Below, in pieces: positions 47,499-58,441 of a DNA stretch of 64,000 bases (positions are counted from its first letter, which is position 1; each line of letters opens with the position of its first letter). This DNA comes from Anastatus disparis (lineage: Eukaryota; Arthropoda; Insecta; Hymenoptera; Eupelmidae). Location of the stretch: contig JAFFSR010000136.1 in assembly GCA_017163975.1 (NCBI GenBank), forward strand, positions 6,259,501-6,323,500. Direction: 5' to 3'. Under the pieces are notes generated by a model. That model saw only the letters and a program-made list of their open reading frames with translations. It was not told the DNA's origin and did not search any database. The translations under genes were made by a program, and so were the position numbers.

Positions 47499-48476
47499 TT
47501 ATAATTCAAATGCTTCCGTCAATCGATCTTCGATTACTTTTGCCATTCTTTCGCTTCAATCTCCCTTTAAATTAGCAATGGCAATTAAAAAATCTTCATT
47601 TGTATAATTTTCGTCGTGTATAAGTTTTCTGCCAAGCTGAAATTAAAAAATAAATGCAATAATGATTTTGATAAAAAAGATTGTCTTTTAAATATATTGA
47701 AAAAAATATAATAATGTTAACTGCTATAAATGTATGTATATAAATAATTCTATTCGTAATATTGTTACAAATTTTTCAATTGAAGAACACTTATTTTACC
47801 TCGTTGTATTTCAGATTCTTTGTATTGCGTTTCATATCGTTCTAAGCGACTTGTATTTTTGCCATTTAAAGCTTGCATGACAAATTCTCTTGCACGTATT
47901 AATAATTTGAGAACTCTGACTGTAATGAAAATATGTTTATACATCATTAATTATTCATAATGCATTAACATACTATTTATCTACATTATTTAATTAAGTA
48001 AAGTATAAAAAAACAATAATTTCAAATTGTTTTATAATTATAAAGTTAAATAAATAAATAGTTTAATAGATGTATATGATAATAAATTCATTGAAAAATA
48101 GATGAATTCTTAAATAGATAAATAAATAAATAATTAAATAATTTAAAAATGTATATTTATATATTAAATAAATAAATCGTACATGTGAACGCACAAGCAC
48201 TAGGCCGTTTATCCAGTTTATGTATTAACTGGCTGTGAAATGCTTCACAGCAGTTGTTTGTGCGTTTCGATATTCCGAAAATGCAAAAACCTTCAGGTTT
48301 TACTATTCTTATCCAATATCTTTCAAAATACTTTAGGAATCTCCTTAGAAGTTCTTCGTTTGACATTTCATTTTTCATACGTTCATACTCTTCCACAATT
48401 CATTCAGCAGGTAAAAAAGGTAAAGCTACAATTTTCTTTACTGTTAGAGTTAAATTTTCATTATTTTCTAATTCGG
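47499..48476 (-). pseudogene. Mutator-like (MULE) transposase C-terminal remnant
   Basis: Exon 1 (48476-48183) reads KIVALPFLPAE, an in-frame TGA (48400-48402), then IVEEYERMKNEM, FERYWIRIVKPEGFCIFGIS and KRTNNCCEAFHSQLIHKLDK. RTNN-x-x-E-x-FH-x-x-L after a W-x(n)-P block is typical of the end of MULE-type transposase domains in insects. A GT donor after ACAT joins in frame to exon 2 (47919-47800, RVLKLLIRAREFVMQALNGK). A third piece (47636-47499: LGRKLIHDENYTNEDFLIAI, then TGA, SERMAKVIEDRLTEAFEL, stop) resembles the tail but is one base out of phase. Two in-frame TGA codons and the phase slip mark a decayed gene. The catalytic part should lie upstream but is missing; a mobile unit sits 15 bases before exon 1. 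Confidence 0.62.
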
Positions 48477-48490
48477 CTGAAATATATTTT

Positions 48491-49339
48491 ATAGCACTGC
48501 GTGATTTAAATCCGCGCTTAAATCCCGCTGAGCCGATAGTTAAACGATAAATTTTTACGCTGTTCGATAATGAATATAACGCTGAATTCACTTAAATCAC
48601 GCACTTATAATAAGCGATATTTTGATATCTGGATTATTTTTAAGATTTTTAAGAGTTTATTCACCGATAATAATAATATGTAGATTATTGCAACTCTTTT
48701 ATATCGATATTTTTCAAAATAAATAACAATTATAAGCGTGTTAAATACGTGTAAAACCAAAGTTAATATCAGTATAACATGTGAAGCGAAGAGGTAGTCA
48801 TTTCGACGCTCTAAGACTCTGTCGCGTCTGTGATTCCCCTAAACGCAACTGCTAATACAATACATAAGTTACCAATTGTTGCTCCTACGGCCCTAATACA
48901 TATATGAAAGGAAATTTAGATTTTTATTATTACAGAATTAATTTCAACAGTTTGACATAATGTTATTTCATGTTTTATATATATTTTTTAGTTTTTTTCT
49001 ATTTATTATTCGCGAAGTGCTTAGATTTTGCTTTTTTGCAGTTTTCGCTTTTCTTTTACGATTTATCATTCGTAGAATGCATAGTTTTGCTGGTAAATAG
49101 AATTCGTTTTTTTAATGTATTATCATTCGTGGAGTGCATAGCCTTTGTTTGTTATTGAATTTTAAGAGTACAGATGTAGTGTGGCGAATTTAAATCACTC
49201 GAGCTATAAAATAGTATACGATACTCGCGACTTAAATTCACCTATTATTACACGGCGTTTAGGACCCTCGCTGACGCTCGGGCCCTAACTTCGCCGTATA
49301 ATAATAGATGATTTAAGTCGCCCGTATCGTAATATACTA
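48491..49339 (+). mobile_element. Hairpin-capped unit, type 1, copy b (uninterrupted, 849 bases)
   Basis: Body ends: ATAGCACTGCGTGATTTAAA at the left, and at the right (49207, complemented) ATAGCTCGAGTGATTTAAAT. AAAA then links to hairpin HP2b (49212-49339), ending ATACTA. TT flanks both sides (48489-48490 and 49340-49341). The body holds repeated ATTATCATTCG words in both senses. This is the cleanest example of the type and serves as reference for 38627-40576 and 60047-60995. It sits in the presumed intron before the MULE exon. Non-coding. Confidence 0.88.
49212..49339. repeat. Long hairpin HP2b
   Basis: TAGTATACGATACTCGCGAC opposite a right arm ending GTATCGTAATATACTA. The stem passes through TTAAATTCACCTATTATTAC and its partner; the apex is CCCTCGCTGACGCTCGGGCC. 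Nearly the same as HP2a, with a few arm differences. Confidence 0.85.
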
Positions 49340-49341
49340 TT

Positions 49342-49586
49342 AGTTTATTATATAGCGCCTGTAAATAAAAGTAATAATAGTTAATGGCATATGGCAATAA
49401 AAATAATAATAGTTAAAATTATAATAATAATAGTTTAAATATTAACCCTATCGAAATGCACATTGCATCCAACTGATAAGGCGTATGTAAATATTTTGCT
49501 ATAATAAAATTCATTCACGTACTTTTAAGAGGATATCGTAGTTCTCCTCCTCCTAATAATATTTTTATTCAAAGTTTACGAGTAAA
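49342..49586. other. Short AT-rich stretch between two elements
   Basis: It contains AATAATAGTTA words repeated several times and no reading frame. It links the type-1 unit to the giant foldback. Confidence 0.5.
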
Positions 49587-50182
49587 CAGTGGCTGTATTC
49601 ACAGTAGCATAGAAGTTCGACAATTCAAAATTCCACCTGTGAGAAATTAATAACGGTAAAATTTACTCCAGTATGCTGAATCGTGGTTCATGATTATTCT
49701 TGTATCAACCACACGATACAAAATAACAATTTGATATTTTTTTATTTGTCAAGTATTTTATATACAATAGGAGTAAATACGTATAACAAGCCATATACAG
49801 ATACCGAGTAAACATTTCATTATTACACAGTAGCTTTTTTTGTGACCGTTTCATCAATTATAAAAATACTTAATATCAACCGAAGATCGTTCTAGCAAAT
49901 GTAATATGCATGCGAAAAGAGCTTGCATAAATTATTCACACTCGTGAAAAATCCCGTGGTTTGAAATTCGATTGCTACAACTAAGCGTTTAAAAGATGTA
50001 TCCTCGATATATATTTTATACAAGTTCTCAGAAATAGCCCTAGCGTCAATCGCATTAGACGTGCATGCATGATACGATATAACCTATCTATTTACACGTG
50101 CTTCTTGACTCGATATAATATTATATACATAGTATGATACGACATAACCAAGCTATTTACACGTGCATTCATGATTCGGTAT

Positions 50183-50366
50183 TAGTTATATACGTAACTT
50201 GGGAGTACGAAGGATGAATACAGGCGAGACTAAAGTGTTTCTCGCTTGAGTAGCAGTTGGTCGAGGGCGCGCGAAGCGCGCCCGAGACTGACTGCTGCTC
50301 AAGCGACAAGCACTTTGGTCAAGCCTGGATTCAGAATCCTTCGTACTCCCTAGTTACGTAGATAAG
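50183..50366. repeat. Long hairpin HP1e
   Basis: GTAACTTGGGAGTACGAAGG pairs with CCTTCGTACTCCCTAGTTAC. The stem continues through CTCGCTTGAGTAGCAGTTGG to an apex CGAGGGCGCGCGAAGCGCGCCCG (about 50271-50293). It shares apex and several stem words with HP1a but differs over much of the stem, again with both arms matching each other. Confidence 0.83.
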
Positions 50367-50402
50367 TTTATGTCGTTGGTAGGCCGTATGAGGAACTATA
50401 AA

Positions 50403-50530
50403 TAGTATATTTATCTACGAGGGCAGAAATTAGATCTTTCTGCCGTGCGTAGAATTGTCTCTCGGGGCGAAGCCGAGAGAGACAAACGCACGGCAGGTTG
50501 ATCTAATTTATGTCTGAGTGGATAATACTA
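50403..50530. repeat. Long hairpin HP3 with type-1-like neighbour
   Basis: TAGTATATTTATCTACGAGG to GAGTGGATAATACTA. The stem contains TTAGATC..CTGCCGTGCG and its partner; the apex is CTCTCGGGGCGAAGCCGAGAG. Ten bases on, ATAGCTAGCC and AAAATTCGCCACGCTAATTA match the body end of the type-1 unit at 60179, so this is a nested type-1-like unit whose far end I could not fix. Confidence 0.7.
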
Positions 50531-50734
50531 CTTTTCTTCATAGCTAGCCGAAAATTCGCCACGCTAATTAATAATAAATCCAAAAAAATGTCACGCGTGT
50601 GAATATACCAGCTGACGACAGCGCGCGGCCATGAATTTTCTTTCTGATTTGCTCACGCGCCATCTGCGGGCCAACTCTGAACAAAATTCAAAGGCGCGCG
50701 TCGCGCCTCGATTCAAATACACTTTAAAAATAAC

Positions 50735-51420
50735 GAATAATAAATCTAAGGGTTTACCGAAAATACAAATGATAAATCTAAATGTATATTAATGATAAAT
50801 CTAAAAACAAATACAAATGATAAATCTAAAAACAAATACAAATGATAAATCTAAAAACAAATACAAATGATAAATCTAAAAACAAATACAAATGATAAAT
50901 CTAAAGAAATATTAATGATGAATCTAAAAATAAATGCAAATGATATATCTAAAAAAATAATACGAATTATGAACCTAAAAATTAATAAGAATTATGATTC
51001 TAAAAATAAATACGAATTATAAATCTAAAAATAAATACAAATGATAAATCTTCAAAAAATATAAATGATAAATATAAAAATTTATCAAAAAATATGAATA
51101 ATAAATCTAAAAAATTAAACACTAAAAATTATGGTCAATTGCAAAATGACACATTATACGCAAAAAATGTAACCTATGAAACACTATTAAAAAAACGAAT
51201 AATAAATCTAAATATTCATCAAAAATATGAATTATAAACATAAATTATTAAATGCAATTAAAAACAATTGCAAATGATAAATCTATAAAAATACGAATTA
51301 TGAATCGAAAAACAAATACGAATTATGAATCAAAAAACAAATACAAATGATAAATCTAAAAAAAATAAAAATACTGCATATAAAAATTTATTAAAAAATG
51401 TAAATAATAAATCGAAAAGT
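50735..51420. repeat. 25-base tandem repeat, decaying
   Basis: TAAATCTAAAAACAAATACA plus AATGA repeats exactly four times at 50797-50896 and then in degraded form to about 51420. The word AATGATAAATC also occurs singly in type-1 unit bodies (for example near 60375 and, inverted, near 49060), so the array may be an expansion of unit sequence. Confidence 0.75.
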
Positions 51421-52059
51421 AAACACTATTTAAACATCGTTGTCAATATTTTATACGTAATATATTTCATAACGATGTATTACGTATAAAAATTAACACA
51501 TACACACACACAAACACATACAATACAGTATCAATATAAAAAATCGAAAAGAAAAGTATTAAAAAGATTCATGTGCATATATAAATACATTGCATGTATT
51601 TACATTTTAGAATTCATTTTTAAGAACTTCGAGTAAGGTTATAGTAACAGCAACAGATGTTGCTATTAGCCTAGACGGTGCCAGCGTCTAGCGGCTATTG
51701 AAAGTTTTCTGCATTGGGTCGTCAGTGCTGCGTTAGTTACGATGGATGTCGTCTCTCTCAGCAGAAATTCTGAGTTTCTTTATATGTTAACCCAGCAGAA
51801 CCCCGAATTTTCGGCTAAGATATGAAGAAAAATGATTTTTTAAAATTAATGATATATGTTTTATTAAAAGAAAGTAAATAATGTCATTATTTACTTATTT
51901 ATTTTACTTATTAACTGTTTAACTTTAAAAATTTGTTTAAACAAAACATTCTGTAAAGTTAAGATTTTATATGAATTTGTATGAGCATTGACATATCTAA
52001 CGACATTCTTTTGTTTTCACTAACCTACGAATCGATGTCACTCGCGTCATATACGGCCA

Positions 52060-52140
52060 TGCTGTGCGATATCTCGATCTGACAATACTCCCTTAGGGAG
52101 TATTGACAGAGAGAATATCGTCGAGATATTAGCATGAACC
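52060..52140. repeat. Hairpin near the right end of unit 3b
   Basis: ATCTCGAT..CTGACAATACTCCC, loop TTA, then GGGAGTATTGACAG..ATCGTCGAGAT. The inner stem is perfect over 12 pairs and the outer part has small bulges. Confidence 0.65.
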
Positions 52141-52214
52141 TATGCAATGCCTATACAAATTTAGCGTGGTCTATAGGTATTCCACCGAATACGGCCTACG
52201 ACGACATAAACGAT

Positions 52215-55140
52215 TATATACAACCTGGTATACGCGTATCAATAGCTAGGTATAAGCTTACAGTAGTATCCTCGGTATGCATATACGTATAAATAATCAA
52301 GCTATTAACACGCGCACACACACCTCGGCATAGTAATCTCAGTACGCATACACGCGCAAATAACCAAGCTATTTACATGCGCATACTCACCGCGGTATAA
52401 ACAGCTCGGTATATTAGCATATTAACCACGCTAAATATACACCGCGGTATAAACAGCTTGGTATACTAGCATATCAACTACGCTAAATACACACCGCGGT
52501 ATAAACCGCTCGGTATACTAGTATATTAACCACGCTAAATATACACCGCGTTATAAACAGCTCGATATACTAGCATATTAACCATGCTAAATATATACCA
52601 CGGTATAAATAGCTCGGTATACTAGCTTATTAACCACGCTAAATATACACCATGGTAGAAACAGCTCGGTACACTAGTATGCCGCGCTATTTACCCGCGT
52701 ATACATGCCTCGCTATACGAGCATACGTGTATAAAAGAGCTCGGTATACTAGCATATTAACCGCGCTAAATATACACCACGGTATAAACAGCTCAGTACA
52801 ATAGTATGCTGCGCTATTTGACCGCATATACATGCCTCGCTATACGAGCATACGTGTATAAAAATAGCTCGGTACACTAGCATATTAACCGCGCTTAATA
52901 TATACCACGGTATAAACAGCTCAGTACAATAGTATTCCACGCTATTTAACCGCGTATACATGCCTCGCTATACGAGCATAGACATCGAGGCATATGTGTA
53001 TAAAAATAGCTCGGTATACTAGCATATTAACCGCGCTAAATATACACCACGGTATAAACAGCTCGGTACAATAGTAAGCCGCGCTATTTACCCGCGTATA
53101 CATGCCTCACTATACGAGCATACGTGTATAAAAATAGCTCTGTATACTAGCATATTAACCGCGCTAAATATACACCACGGTATAAACAGCTCGGTACAAT
53201 AGTATGCCGCGCTATTTACCCGCGTATACATGCCTCGCTATACGAGCATAGACAAAGAGGCATATATGTATAAATATAGCTCGGTATACTAGCATATTAA
53301 CCGCGCTAAATATACACCACGGTATAAACAGCTCACTAGGAGAGTATCAGACCTCCGGATCACGGATTTTGCTCAAACTTTGGGATAAGTTTTAAGATGT
53401 CAAAATATGGAAGGAAACAGAATTTTAGACCCCAACGCTCAATATTTCCCTAGTTACAGGCAATTAAAGAAAATCACTAACAAAGTTACTAGATTTTCAA
53501 ACGCTTACAGTTCCTTAGCATTGATACTTAGGAGAATGAAACTTTTTTAAAATGAAAGCTGATCTTAAATCCTTTCGAAATAGTAGTTATAGCATGTCAA
53601 AATATTATTTTTTGCCAAAGTCATAGCGTAATAAACATTAGACCCAATTTAAGCTTTTGTTATTAATTAATGTTTTAAAAAGAAAAATCAGGTCCAATAT
53701 TTATCACGCTATAACTTTGGGAAAAAATAATATTTTGACATGCTATAACTTCTATTACGAAAGGATTTGAGCTCAGCTTTAATTTAAAAAAGTTTCAAGC
53801 TCCTAGCTATCAATGTTAAGGAACTATATGCGTTTGAAAATCTAGTGATTTATTTAGTGATTTTCTTTAATTGACTGTAACTAGGGAAATATTGAGCGTT
53901 GGGATCTAAAATTCTGTTTCCTTTCATATTTTGACATCTGAAAACTTATCCCAACGTTTGAGCAAAATCTGTGATCCAGAGGTCTGATCCTCTCCTAGTC
54001 AGTACAATAGTATGCCGCGCTATTTGACCGCATATACATGCCTCGCTATACGAGCATACGTGTATAAAAATAGCTCGGTACACACGCATATTAACCGCGC
54101 TTAATATATACCACGGTATAAACAGTTCAGTACAATAGTATTCCACGCTATTTAACCACGTATACATGCCTCGCTATACGAGCATAGACATCGAGGCATA
54201 TGTGTATAAAAATAGCTCGGTATACTAGCATATTAACCGCGCTAAATATACACCACGGTATAAACAGCTCGGTACAATAGTATGCCGCGCTATTTACCCG
54301 CGTATACATGCCTCGCTATACGAGCATACGTGTATAAAAATAGCTCTGTATACTAGCATATTAACCGCGCTAAATATACACCACGGTATAAACAGCTCGG
54401 TACAATAGTATGCCGCGCTATTTACCCGCGTATACATCCCTCGCTATACGAGCATAGACAACGAGGCATATATGTATAAATATAGCTCGGTATACTAGCA
54501 TATTAACCGCGCTAAATATACACCACGGTATAAACAGCTCGGTACAATAATATGCCGTGCTATTTACCCGCGTATATATGCCTCGCTATACGAGCATAGA
54601 CATCGAGGCATATGTGTATAAAAATAGCTCGGTATACTAGCATATTAACCGCGCTAAATATACACCACGGTATAAACAGCTCGGTACAATAGTATGCCGC
54701 GCTATTTACCCGCGTATACATGCCTCGCTATACGAGCATACGTGTATAAAAATAGCTCTGTATACTAGCATATTAACCGCGCTAAATATACACCACGGTA
54801 TAAACAGCTCGGTACAATAGTATGCCGCGCTATTTACCCGCGTATACATCCCTCGCTATACGAGCATAGACAACGAGGCATATATGTATAAATATAGCTC
54901 GGTATACTAGCATATTAACCGCGCTAAATATACACCACGGTATAAACAGCTCGGTACAATAATATGCCGTGCTATTTACCCGCGTATATATGCCTCGCTA
55001 TACGAGCATAGACAACGAGGTATACGTGTATAAAAACAGCTCGGTACAATAGTATGCCGCGCTATTTAGCCGCGTTTACATGCCTCGCTATACGAGCATA
55101 GACAACGAGGTATACGTGTATAAAAATAGCTCGGTATACA
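52215..55140. repeat. 128/142-base satellite array, left arm
   Basis: The unit contains CTCGGTATACTAGCATATTA, CCGCGCTAAATATACACC, GGTATAAACAGCTCGGTACA and CTCGCTATACGAGCATA. Start points 53011, 53139, 53281, 54217, 54345, 54487, 54629, 54757 and 54899 give spacings 128, 142, (gap with insertion), 128, 142, 142, 128, 142. The 14-base difference is an optional GACAACGAGGCATA-like segment. The order 128-142-142 repeats, a 412-base higher-order repeat. The first part (52215-52680) is an older, shorter-unit region. Frames such as 52749-52961 and 53946-54167 are by-products. Confidence 0.88.
53336..53999. mobile_element. 664-base palindromic element, copy 2 (TCA duplication)
   Basis: CTAGGAGAGTATCAGACCTC to GAGGTCTGATCCTCTCCTAG, exactly the length of copy 1 (15657-16320). 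TCA stands at 53333-53335 and 54000-54002. Joining the flanks with one TCA restores the satellite word AAACAGCTCAGTACAATAG seen at 52786, so the insertion and its 3-base duplication are certain. It is younger than the satellite array. Non-coding. Confidence 0.93.
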
Positions 55141-55145
55141 CGTAT

Positions 55146-55575
55146 ATACACCTAGGTTAACACACATGAATGCATAACACATATTATTTAGTTCCTCTGT
55201 GATAGTTTATGGTAAGAAATTGATGAGTTTTCATTTGTTTCTTAGAGGTTATGATACTGATATACACAAGTTAAATTATTTTGTATATATACTGTATTAA
55301 GCATTATATTTCTGATTTATTTTTCAAATAATTGACAAAATGGTGATATTAGATGATACTACTGATACTGTAAACAGTTCCAATGGAACAAAAACTGAGG
55401 AAAAAAAAAATAAAACGTTTCTTAACTCATTTTCTTAATTTAAATAAATATTAAAGTTTGATTGCACGCATTTATATGAGAATATACATGATGCATCTAG
55501 GAACAGATGCAGACGAACTTTGAGACGAACATTCTATAACATATACGTGCATTCATATGTGTTAACCTAGGTGTA
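55146..55575. other. Unique spacer at the fold of the giant foldback
   Basis: About 430 bases of non-repeat AT-rich DNA join the two satellite arms. Short words such as TGATACTACTGATACTG and TAGGAACAGATGCAGACGAA occur; no frame, no known motif. It would be the loop if the foldback extruded. Confidence 0.5.
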
Positions 55576-55579
55576 TATA

Positions 55580-56800
55580 CGTGTATACCGAGCTATTTTT
55601 ATACACGTATACCTCGTTGTCTATGCTCGTATAGCGAGGCATGTAAACGCGGCTAAATAGCACGGCATACTATTGTACCGAGCTGTTTTTATACACGTAT
55701 ACCTCGTTGTCTATGCTCGTATAGCGAGGCATGTATACGCGGGTAAATAGCGCGGCATATTATTGTACCGAGCTGTTTATACTGTGGTGTATATTTAGCG
55801 CGGTTAATATGCTAGTATACCGAGCTATATTTATACACGTATGCCTCGTTGTCTATGCTCGTATAGCGAGGCTTTTATACGCGGGTAAATAGCGCGGCAT
55901 ACTATTGTACCGAGCTGTTTATACCGTGGTATATATTAAGCGCGGTTAATATGCTAGTGTACCGAGCTATTTTTATACACGTATGCTCGTATAGCGAGGC
56001 ATGCATACGCGGGTGAATCGCGCGGCATACTATTGTACCGAGCTGTTTATACCGTGGTGTATATTTAGCGCGGTTAATATGCTAGTATACCGAGATATTT
56101 TTATACATGTATGCTCGTATAGCGAGGCATGCATACGCGGGTGAATCGCGCGGCATACTATTGTACCGAGCTGTTTATACCGTGGTGTATATTTAGCGCG
56201 GTTAATATTCTAGTATACCGAGCTATTTTTATACACGTATGCTCGTATAGCGAGGCATGTATACGCGGGTAAATAGCGCGGCATACTATTGTACCGAGCT
56301 GTTTCTACCGTGGTGTATATTTAGCGTGGTTAATAAGCTAGTATACCGTGCTATTTATACCGTGGTATATATTTAGCATGGTTAATATGCTAGTATACCG
56401 AGCTGTTTATAACGTGGTGTATATTTAGCGCAGACAATATACTAGTATAACGAGCTGTTTATACCGCGGTGTATGTTTAGCGTGGTTAATATACTAGTAT
56501 ACCGAGCGGTTTATACCGCGGTGTGTATTTAGCGTAGTTGATATGCTAGTATACCAAGCTGTTTATACCGCGGTGTATATTTAGCGTGGTTAATATGCTA
56601 ATATACCGAGCTGTTTATACCGCGGTGAGTATGCGCATGTAAATAGCTTGGTTATTTGCGCGTGTATGCGTACTGAGATTACTATGCCGAGGTGTGTATG
56701 CGCGTGTTAATAGCTTGGTTATTTATACGTATATGCATACCGAGGATACTACTGTAAGCTTATACCTAGCTATTGATACGCGTATACCAGGTTGTATATA
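55580..56800. repeat. 128/142-base satellite array, right arm (inverted)
   Basis: Same satellite as 52215-55140 in the opposite sense: GCTCGTATAGCGAGGCATG, TACCGAGCTGTTTATACCG, AATATGCTAGTATACCGAGC. The right arm is shorter by about half, so copies were gained or lost in one arm after the fold formed. It decays into short-unit repeats from about 56330 on, mirroring 52215-52680. Confidence 0.86.
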
Positions 56801-57402
56801 ATCGTATACCGAATCATGAATGCACGTGTAAATAGCTTGGTTATGTCGTATCATACTATGTATATAATATTATATCGAGTCTAGAAGCACGTGTAAATAG
56901 ATAGGTTATATCGTATCATGCATGCACGTCTAATGCGATTGATGCTAGGGCTATTTCTAAGAACTTGTATAAAATATAAGTATATCGAGGATACATCTTT
57001 TAAACGCTTAGTTGTAGCAATCGGATTTAAAACCACGGGATTTTTCACGAGTGTGATTAATTTATGCAAGCTCTTTTCGCATGCATATTACATTTGCTAG
57101 AACGATCTTCGGTTGATATTAAGTATTTTTATAATTAATGAAACGGTCACAAAAAAAGCTACTGTGTAATAATGAAATGTTTACTCGGTATCTGTATATG
57201 GCTTGTTATACGTATTTACTCCTATTGTATATAAAATACTTGACAAATAAAAAAATATCAAATTGTTATTTTGTATCGTATGGTTGTTACAAGAATAATT
57301 ATGAACCACGATTCAGCATACTGGAGCAAATTTTACCGTTATTAATTTATCACAGGTGGAATTTTGAATTGCCGAACTTCCATGCTACTGTGAATACAGC
57401 CA

Positions 57403-57861
57403 GTGCGTCAAATCCAATTCTTTGACTTCAGTAAGAAAATTTCTAAGAATCATCAGCGCGGTCAAGTCAGCGACTCGAAAATTTCAAACATTTTTATACA
57501 ATATAAAAAAAACGATAAATTAAATTATTTTTCTATAAGGCTGATTCCATTTCAAATCGAACAGTCAGTATACACTCAAGTCACCAATTACTGCGCTAAT
57601 GGAGTATGTTATTCTACCCTAAAAATAAGGGTATACGTATTTTTTTATTTTGCTGAAATATCAAAATTGCATCAGATATGCACTTTTGAAAATTGCATAC
57701 AAAAACTAAATGTTAAAACTGAAAATGTTGAGAATAACTTTAGAGAGCTATCGTTTTACCAATTTCCAATGAATTTTGATAAACCTTTTTTTATTTTATT
57801 TCGTTTTGAGCCCTATTCAACTCCGTGCAAGAAATTTAAAAAAAAACTAAAAAATGACTGA
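57403..57861 (+). CDS. Unidentified open frame, 152 codons
   Basis: It is long for DNA this AT-rich, where chance frames rarely pass 90 codons. The protein is Phe/Lys/Asn/Ile-rich with three short Cys clusters (NYCANGVCYS, HQICTFENC) and ends in a Lys tail. The first codon overlaps the end of the giant foldback, so the true 5' part, if any, would lie on the other side of that 7.8-kb insertion; I see no continuation before 49587. No family is recognised. It could be an exon remnant or chance. Confidence 0.3.
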   Translation: MRQIQFFDFSKKISKNHQRGQVSDSKISNIFIQYKKNDKLNYFSIRLIPFQIEQSVYTQVTNYCANGVCYSTLKIRVYVFFYFAEISKLHQICTFENCIQKLNVKTENVENNFRELSFYQFPMNFDKPFFILFRFEPYSTPCKKFKKKLKND

Positions 57862-58153
57862 GATATATGCATTTTACCAAAAAATGCACTTTTTATGCAC
57901 ATGCATTTTTCTCGAAAAGGCCATTTTTTTTTTGCTGAAATTTTTTTTGCTGATAGAGGACCAAAATACCTATCTAATAGTACTTGTTTGATCCCGGCTT
58001 TTTTGGTTTGGAGCGAGAAAAAAATTCACAAATTTTGTTGGTGAAAAATGCTTGTATATACGTTCGGAAGTCTTAAGCAGTCTGCATTCAAACACTGTCG
58101 TATGCTTGGCTCATCATTTGTTTACATTTGTATGCATGTATATAGCATCAATA

Positions 58154-58208
<55 letters not shown>

Positions 58209-58441
58209 AAATTCGTAATATAAAAATAAATATTTAAACATGAAAAAAAGAATTTTATTCGTGTATATCTATATTATGTATGTTTCGATGTACAAACAAT
58301 AGGAGGCTAACTCGCGGACAAATACATCGCGTAACCAAAACAGCATATTAGAACTGTTATATAGAAGCTAGTTATTTTTACGGCTGCTTTGAAAGATGCT
58401 TCTCGGGCTTGTGAAAAATTGAACAAAATTGTGAAATAACA
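57862..58441. other. Region upstream of the transposase-like gene
   Basis: It holds ATGCA-rich words (57870-57925), an (AT)n(GT)n tract (58155-58208) and no frame. It would contain the promoter and 5' UTR of the gene starting at 58442; no core promoter element is clear. Confidence 0.4.
58155..58208. repeat. (AT)n(GT)n microsatellite
   Basis: About 21 AT followed by 5-6 GT dinucleotides, 230 bases upstream of the gene start at 58442. Confidence 0.9.

Larger units (their letters stand above)
50183..52207 (+). mobile_element. Hairpin-capped unit, type 3, copy b (with nested material)
   Basis: TAGTTATATACGTAACTTGG opens hairpin HP1e (to 50366). The body starts ATGTCGTTGGTAGGCCGTAT (50372) and ends ACGGCCTACGACGACAT. 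The opposite arm of the host foldback reads GATTCGGTATACGATTATAT without it (near 56800-56815), proving an insertion, though the base-exact duplication is unclear. Inside lie another hairpin (50403-50530) followed by an ATAGC-type body start at 50540, a 25-base tandem repeat (50735-51420) and a further hairpin (52060-52140). No coding frame is seen. Confidence 0.72.
49587..57405. mobile_element. 7.8-kb foldback with satellite-filled arms
   Basis: CAGTGGCTGTATTCACAGTA (49587) is inverted at 57386-57405 with one change. Arms pair through AGAAGTTCGACAATTC, GGTTCATGATTATTCTTGTA, CGATATAACCTATCTATTTA and then through satellite DNA (52215-55140 against 55580-56800), around a unique spacer of about 430 bases (55146-55575). 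The left arm is interrupted by a hairpin-capped unit (50183-52207) and a 664-base palindrome (53336-53999). The flanks CGAGTAAA and CGTCAAAT do not give a clear duplication. No coding capacity. Confidence 0.8.

Noticed and set aside
50797..50896. CRISPR-like appearance of regular 25-base repeats
   Set aside because: The repeats are contiguous, with no unique spacers, and the setting is eukaryotic.
52749..54167. 70-73 codon minus frames in the satellite
   Set aside because: They are near-identical copies dictated by the satellite unit; one even runs into the inserted palindrome.
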